Shown here in pieces: positions 59,650 through 64,000 of a stretch of 64,000 bases of DNA (positions are counted from its first letter, which is position 1; every line of letters starts with the position of its first letter). The stretch spans positions 2,046,001 through 2,110,000 of the forward strand of contig NZ_JABCNG010000001.1 of assembly GCF_012932495.1 (NCBI RefSeq), given 5' to 3'. The translations under genes and the position numbers were made by a program. The DNA comes from Novosphingobium sp. SG919 (lineage in GTDB: Bacteria > Pseudomonadota > Alphaproteobacteria > Sphingomonadales > Sphingomonadaceae). The notes beneath the pieces were generated by a model. It was not told the DNA's origin and made no database searches. It saw nothing but the letters and a program-made list of their open reading frames with translations.

Positions 59650-60282
59650 ATGCACAGCGGGCCCGAACCAGCCCCCGATCAGTCTGCGGCAACCATTCGC
59701 CTGCGTGTCCTGCTGGTTGATGACCACCCGCTGTTCCGCCAGGCGCTGGCCGCAACGGTGATGCAGATCGCGCCGGGTCTGGAAATCGAGCAATACGACA
59801 CGCTGGGCGCCGCGCGGCAGGCGCTTTCTCCCGATGATCGCGACGTTTTGGTGCTGCTCGATCTCAAGCTGCCCGATAGCCAGGGCGTGGCCGGGCTGCT
59901 CGGCCTCAAAGCCCACGCGCCCGCAGCGACCGTAGCGATCGTTTCGGCCACCGACGATGCCGAGACCGTGCTCACTGCCCGCGCCTGCGGGGCGGCAGGG
60001 TTCCTGTCAAAGGCGGCGGGCGTGGAGGAGCTTTCGGCCGCGCTTGAAAGCCTGTTTGCCGGCGATGCGTGGTTCGTCTCGCTTGATAGCGATGCCGCGC
60101 GCGATCCCCTTACCCCGACGCAGGGGCGCATCCTCGACGGGGTGCAGCGCGGGCTGATGAACAAGCAGATCGCCTACGAACTCGGCCTCACCGAAGCGAC
60201 GATCAAGTATCACCTTACCGGATTGTTCCGCAAATTCGGGGTCCAGACCCGCGCGCAACTGCTGGCGGCGATGCGCGACTGA
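59650..60282 (+). CDS. crbR: LuxR/NarL-family response regulator (CrbR-like)
   Basis: A 210-residue response regulator. Receiver acidic residues D24-D25 and phospho-acceptor D71 (VLLDLKLPD) are followed by the switch-lysine region FLSKAAG. A NarL/LuxR helix-turn-helix occupies the end (LTPTQGRILDGVQRGLMNKQIAYELGLTEATIKYHLT). It matches the CrbR/ErdR group that acts with the sensor CrbS to control acetyl-CoA synthetase and acetate switching. The crbS-like kinase is convergent on the opposite strand 21 bases away. Confidence 0.9.
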   Translation: MHSGPEPAPDQSAATIRLRVLLVDDHPLFRQALAATVMQIAPGLEIEQYDTLGAARQALSPDDRDVLVLLDLKLPDSQGVAGLLGLKAHAPAATVAIVSATDDAETVLTARACGAAGFLSKAAGVEELSAALESLFAGDAWFVSLDSDAARDPLTPTQGRILDGVQRGLMNKQIAYELGLTEATIKYHLTGLFRKFGVQTRAQLLAAMRD

Positions 60283-60303
60283 GCGCCGCGCCACGGCCCC
60301 TTG

Positions 60304-63300
60304 TCAGCCGGCCGCGGCGGGGGCGTGGCGCACCAGCAACGCTTGCAGCGCCAGTGGCGGGGTCGGCTTGTCGAGCAGCACGATGCCTTCGGCCTCGAGG
60401 GTTTCGACCCAGCTTTCATCGGCCGTCGCGGTGACGAGAATGCGCAGCGGGCAGCGCCCGGCAAGCGTGCGCAGCAGGTCAAGCCCGTTGCCTTCGTCCA
60501 GCAGGTAATCGGCAATGGCCGCGTCCCATGCCCCGTTGGCCGGCACTTCGGCGAGCGTTCGGCACCGGGTCACCACCCCGCCCCAGCGCTCGATCAGCGC
60601 GCTCATGGCGATGAGGATGTCGGCGTCATCGTCAAGACACAGCACGCGGATGCCGGCAAGATCGGCCATCGCCGGAACCGACACCGCAACGCGCGGCGCG
60701 GCCGGCGTCAATGGCACATGCAAGGCAAAGACGCTGCCAGCCCCTTTCCGCGAATGGACATCCAGCGGATGCCCCAAGGCGCCAGCGATCCGCGCCACGA
60801 TGGCCAGGCCCAGACCTGTGCCTTCGGCCAGGCTCTGCCCCTCGGGCAGGCGGCTGAACTCGCGGAAAGCCAGCGGCAGCTCGCTCTCGGCCATGCCCAC
60901 ACCGCTATCGCGCACCTCGATCCGCAGCATCGCGCCGCGCCGGCGTGCCAGCATGACGATCCGCCCATGCGGAGTATAGCGCAGCGCATTGACCAGAAGA
61001 TTCTGCAGGATCGAGCGCAGCAGGTCGCGGTCGCTGCGCACCCAGTGCCGGGTGGGCAGGACAACCAACTGCAGCCCGCGCGCCGCGGCCACCGGCGCAA
61101 ACTCGGCCGCAAGCGCATGGATCACGGCGTTGACGTCGACCGCCTCCTGGCGCGGTTGCAAGGCGCCCAGTTCCAGCCGCGAGAGCGTTAGCAGCGCCTG
61201 GAGCATGCGGTGCGCGCCTTCCACCGCCTGGTCCGCCTTTTCCAGCAAATCGCGCTGCTCGGCACCGCTGACGCCCAACGTGGCGTTGCCGATGAACAGG
61301 CGCGCGGCATGCATGGGTTGCACCAGATCGTGGCTGGCCGCAGCCACGAAACGGCGCTGCGCCCGGGTCGCCTGCTCGGCCGCGCGGCGTGCTTCTTCCA
61401 GCGCGCTGTTGGCATGCGTCAACGCCCGCGTGCGCTCGTCCACGCGCTTCTCAAGCGCCGATCGATCCTGGGTCAGGATCGCCTGGGCCCGCTTGATCTC
61501 GGTCACGTCGTCCACCGTCAGCAGCACGTCGCCCCCGGCGATCACCTTGCGGGAGACGGCCAGAACACGCCCGTCGGCACGATTGATCTCGGTCTTGGCC
61601 TGCATCGCCGGGCCTTGCATCTGCGCAAGGCCGGCGGCCGCAAGCAGCCCGCCATGGCTGCGCCCCACGGCCACGGTATCGGGCGGAATTCCCATCAGGG
61701 CCATGTACTGCGCGTTCCACACCACAAGCTGGCCTTCCGCGTCGAGCACGCAGACCCCCTGCGGCAGGCTTTCCAGCGTGGTCTGCAGCAGTTCTCGGCT
61801 GAACTGCACGGCGTGGCTGGCCTCATCGAGAATTCGCCCGATCTCTTCGGCATCCCGGCCGCCTTGGGCCATGGCGATCGCCACCACGTTGCGCGCCGAG
61901 GGCGCCCCGATCACGCCGGCCAGCACGCGCTCGGCAACGCGGACCAGCGCGGGCGAAACCGGCGCCGCATCGGGCGCAATCGCGCGGCGGGACTGCGCGT
62001 GGAAATCGGCCAGCGTGCGCTGGGTCTCGGCCACGCCAATGAACTGTTCGAGCAGCCGGCGCAAGTCACCCACGCTCGCGCCGATGTCATGGCCACCGCG
62101 CTCGTCCACCGCCACGGGATCGAGCACGAACCGGTTGGCCTGGATTTCGTCGATCAGGCGCGGCCGCGCGCCCAGGGAAAAAGCGATGAAGCACGCGGTG
62201 TTGATCAGCAGGCTGGCGAAGATGGCAAGGTTGACGAACGGCGCCTGCGCCACCGGCCACATGCCGCTGCCGCCCCCCGACGCCGGCCCGGCTGCCGTGG
62301 TGAACGCAGGGATGGCGATCGTGCCCAGCCAGACCAGGATGCCCGCCGCCACCCCGGCAATGGCGCCGCGCGCGTGGGCGCGACGCCAGTATATCCCGCC
62401 GATCAGCGGCGGAACCAGCTGCGCCGACGCGGTCAGCGCGGTAAGGCCAAGCTCGGTCGGGCTCTGGATGTCGCGAATGCCAAGGTAATAGAACCAGGCC
62501 AGGGCGGCCAGCAGCACCACGGTGACCCGGCGCACGGCAACGACCACGGCGCCGATCGCCTGGTCCGCACGCCATCGGCGCAACTGGCCCGCCAGGATCG
62601 GCAGGATTACCTCGTTGGACACCATGGCCGAAATAGCCGTGAGTTCGACCACCACCATCGCCCCGCCCGCCGACAGGCCGCCGAGCAGCGCCAGCGCCGA
62701 CACGACACTTTCCTGGCGCTGCATCGGAATGGCGAGCAGTTGCAAGTAGGGCGCCACGCCCGTGCCACCCAGGCCGGCGCGGATGCCCATCGCAATCGTC
62801 AGCGTGGCGAGCACCCAAAGCGCGAAATAGGCCGGAACCACCCGCCGCGCCCACCGAATGTCTTCGGCGCGCTCCAATGTCACAAAGCCCAGGTGAAACT
62901 GGCGCGGCAGCGTAAAGGCGGTGATCGTGCACAAGGCGGTGAGCGTGGCAAAGCTTGGCAGCGCGGCCGCCTGCAAGGGCGGCAGCATGCCCGACAGATG
63001 CTGCGTCGCCGCCGTCGTGCCGCCCGCGACAGCGCCGGCCATCAGCACGACGACCAGGGCTGCCACCGCACCAAGACCGGCAAGCTTCACCAGCGATTCC
63101 ACCGCGATCATGCTGACGAAGCCGCGGCTGTGCTGGGTCAGGCTGGGCCGCCGCGTGCCAAATGCCATCGCCAAAACCACCAGCACCACCACGATCGCCA
63201 GCGCACTTGCGCCTTCGCTGTCACGGCGGGCGGAGGCAAAGCCCCATACATCGGCCAGCACCTTGAGTTGCAGGGCGATGTAGGGGAGCGCCGCGAGCGT

Positions 63301-63741
63301 TGCCACGAGCGAGGCAAGAATGCCCAACGCCCGGCTCTTGCCAAAGCGCGCGGCGAGGAAATCTGCCAGGGAGCCGACATTTTCCTGCTTGGCGAGCAGC
63401 GCGATACGGCGCCACACCGGTGCCAGCAGCGTCAACGCCAGGACCGGGCCAAGCGCATTGGCGACGAACAGCCAGCTTCCCTCGCTGGCATCGCCCACGG
63501 CGCCGAAATAGGTCCAGGCGGAACACAACGTGGCGAGCGACAACCCATAGCGCATCCCGCGCCATCGCCCCGACGCGCCCGCGGCGGATGCCGGCCGCCG
63601 GTCTGCCCGCCAGCCGATCACGCTCAACACGCCAACATAGACCGCGATGGTCGCCAGAATGGGGGCAAAGTCGGTCAAGCGCGCAAGAGCCTTGGCAAGG
63701 GAACAACCCCAACCATGCACTGCGTGGCCGGGCCGGAGCAA
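60304..63741 (-). CDS. crbS: Hybrid sensor histidine kinase with SLC5 transporter domain (CrbS-like)
   Basis: A protein of up to 1145 residues. A 12-13-helix sodium/solute-symporter (SLC5) region fills about 20-500. A PAS domain lies near 635-740 (ESLPQGVCVLDAEGQL), a HisKA/HATPase kinase has phospho-acceptor H804 (ASHDLVQPMHAARL) and G-boxes (GVGMAESEL, GTGLGLAIV), and a C-terminal receiver has D1078 (IADYLLDEG). This is the CrbS domain order; with CrbR it governs acetate metabolism. The apparent TTG start at 63741 is doubtful, and a later GTG or TTG near 63720 or 63678 is possible. Confidence 0.88.
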   Translation of the reverse strand: MLRPGHAVHGWGCSLAKALARLTDFAPILATIAVYVGVLSVIGWRADRRPASAAGASGRWRGMRYGLSLATLCSAWTYFGAVGDASEGSWLFVANALGPVLALTLLAPVWRRIALLAKQENVGSLADFLAARFGKSRALGILASLVATLAALPYIALQLKVLADVWGFASARRDSEGASALAIVVVLVVLAMAFGTRRPSLTQHSRGFVSMIAVESLVKLAGLGAVAALVVVLMAGAVAGGTTAATQHLSGMLPPLQAAALPSFATLTALCTITAFTLPRQFHLGFVTLERAEDIRWARRVVPAYFALWVLATLTIAMGIRAGLGGTGVAPYLQLLAIPMQRQESVVSALALLGGLSAGGAMVVVELTAISAMVSNEVILPILAGQLRRWRADQAIGAVVVAVRRVTVVLLAALAWFYYLGIRDIQSPTELGLTALTASAQLVPPLIGGIYWRRAHARGAIAGVAAGILVWLGTIAIPAFTTAAGPASGGGSGMWPVAQAPFVNLAIFASLLINTACFIAFSLGARPRLIDEIQANRFVLDPVAVDERGGHDIGASVGDLRRLLEQFIGVAETQRTLADFHAQSRRAIAPDAAPVSPALVRVAERVLAGVIGAPSARNVVAIAMAQGGRDAEEIGRILDEASHAVQFSRELLQTTLESLPQGVCVLDAEGQLVVWNAQYMALMGIPPDTVAVGRSHGGLLAAAGLAQMQGPAMQAKTEINRADGRVLAVSRKVIAGGDVLLTVDDVTEIKRAQAILTQDRSALEKRVDERTRALTHANSALEEARRAAEQATRAQRRFVAAASHDLVQPMHAARLFIGNATLGVSGAEQRDLLEKADQAVEGAHRMLQALLTLSRLELGALQPRQEAVDVNAVIHALAAEFAPVAAARGLQLVVLPTRHWVRSDRDLLRSILQNLLVNALRYTPHGRIVMLARRRGAMLRIEVRDSGVGMAESELPLAFREFSRLPEGQSLAEGTGLGLAIVARIAGALGHPLDVHSRKGAGSVFALHVPLTPAAPRVAVSVPAMADLAGIRVLCLDDDADILIAMSALIERWGGVVTRCRTLAEVPANGAWDAAIADYLLDEGNGLDLLRTLAGRCPLRILVTATADESWVETLEAEGIVLLDKPTPPLALQALLVRHAPAAAG

Positions 63742-63784
63742 GCGCCGGCGAGTCTAGGCCCGATGAAAGGCGTTGCCCGCCTTG

Positions 63785-63843
63785 CTGCAACATGGCCCGC
63801 GTTGCCCCTGCGGCACCAGCAGCGGCGTGACACCATGTTGCAG
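63785..63843. repeat. 11-base inverted repeat with long spacer
   Basis: CTGCAACATGG (63785-63795) and CCATGTTGCAG (63833-63843) are exact complements, 37 bases apart, downstream of the truncated minus-strand gene. It may form part of a transcription end or a regulatory loop for crbS. No T-run follows it in the minus direction. Confidence 0.35.
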
Positions 63844-63860
63844 GCTGTGCAGGGTGCCCG

Positions 63861-64000
63861 CTATCGCGCCGCGAACGCGGCCAGCCGCCCCGCAATCAGC
63901 GTTTCTGCCTCTGCCACGATCCGCTCGATCAGATCGCGGCACGAGGGCACATCATGGATCAGCCCCTGGACTTGTCCCGCCCAGATCAGCCCGGCATCGA
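63861..64000 (-). CDS. Nitronate monooxygenase-type flavoprotein, C-terminal end (cut by window edge)
   Basis: The last 46 codons are visible. AGQVQGLIHDVPSCRDLIERIV matches the C-terminus of nitronate monooxygenase/2-nitropropane dioxygenase-like flavoenzymes, which oxidise alkyl nitronates. The stop TAG is at 63861-63863. Catalytic residues lie outside the window, so the exact class is open. Confidence 0.7.
   Translation of the reverse strand, partial: DAGLIWAGQVQGLIHDVPSCRDLIERIVAEAETLIAGRLAAFAAR

Noticed and set aside
1..64000. CRISPR arrays, prophage, insertion sequences, rRNA or tRNA genes
   Set aside because: I saw no regular repeat-spacer pattern, no transposase or integrase frames and no recognisable structural RNA. 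Very short or divergent RNA genes could be missed without a search.

Overview
The window is GC-rich, densely coded and has no rRNA, tRNA, insertion sequence, phage or CRISPR. It looks like chromosomal DNA of a sphingomonad alphaproteobacterium, probably Novosphingobium or a close relative. This rests on four TonB-dependent receptors (TBDRs), each beside its own catabolic genes, the many LysR/TetR/GntR regulators, SDR enzymes, GSTs and Gfo/Idh enzymes, and near relatives remembered from that family. The genus is an inference.

Layout. 0-4.3 kb: a TBDR and a secreted histidine acid phosphatase/phytase-like enzyme. 4.3-5.3 kb: a ParD-like protein coupled to methionine aminopeptidase. 5.4-10.4 kb: a GlxA-type regulator divergent from two GSTs, a PNPOx/ferredoxin-reductase/2Fe-2S fusion and a SnoaL-like protein. 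10.5-14.3 kb: three LysR regulators and pdxI. 14.6-20.3 kb: a GMC alcohol dehydrogenase, TBDR and aldehyde dehydrogenase. 20.3-24.8 kb: an ABC permease/M1 peptidase fusion with its ATPase. 25-30.7 kb: a tripartite EmrAB/NodT-type efflux system with its TetR and a double operator. 30.7-32.9 kb: argO/argP and tag.

33-54 kb is the most unusual part. It holds an MFS transporter, a TBDR, an operon of FAH-family hydrolase, two SDRs and a D-lactate dehydrogenase, a periplasmic DUF1080 (3-keto-glycoside hydrolase) protein, a two-subunit C-glycoside deglycosidase-type enzyme, a UPF0303 protein, two Gfo/Idh oxidoreductases and a third possible relative, then an OCD/DapA-like/semialdehyde dehydrogenase operon with a GntR regulator. 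A palindromic motif close to TNATC(A/G)N(T/C)GATNA recurs in nearly every promoter gap between 33.0 and 45.6 kb, and half-site variants occur at 53.2 kb. I read this as one regulon for uptake, C3 oxidation and cleavage of plant glycosides (including C-glycosides) and for oxidation of the released sugars, possibly 6-deoxy sugars.

54-59.5 kb is an aromatic-ester module: tannase/feruloyl-esterase-like enzyme, AAHS-type MFS and TBDR. 59.6-63.7 kb holds convergent crbR and crbS, a response regulator and an SLC5-type hybrid sensor kinase. The window ends in the C-terminus of a nitronate monooxygenase-type enzyme. Two genes stand out structurally: the D-lactate dehydrogenase lacks any in-frame ATG/GTG/TTG near its expected start, and the end of a polysaccharide-export gene survives as a truncated remnant fused to the end of the semialdehyde dehydrogenase gene.
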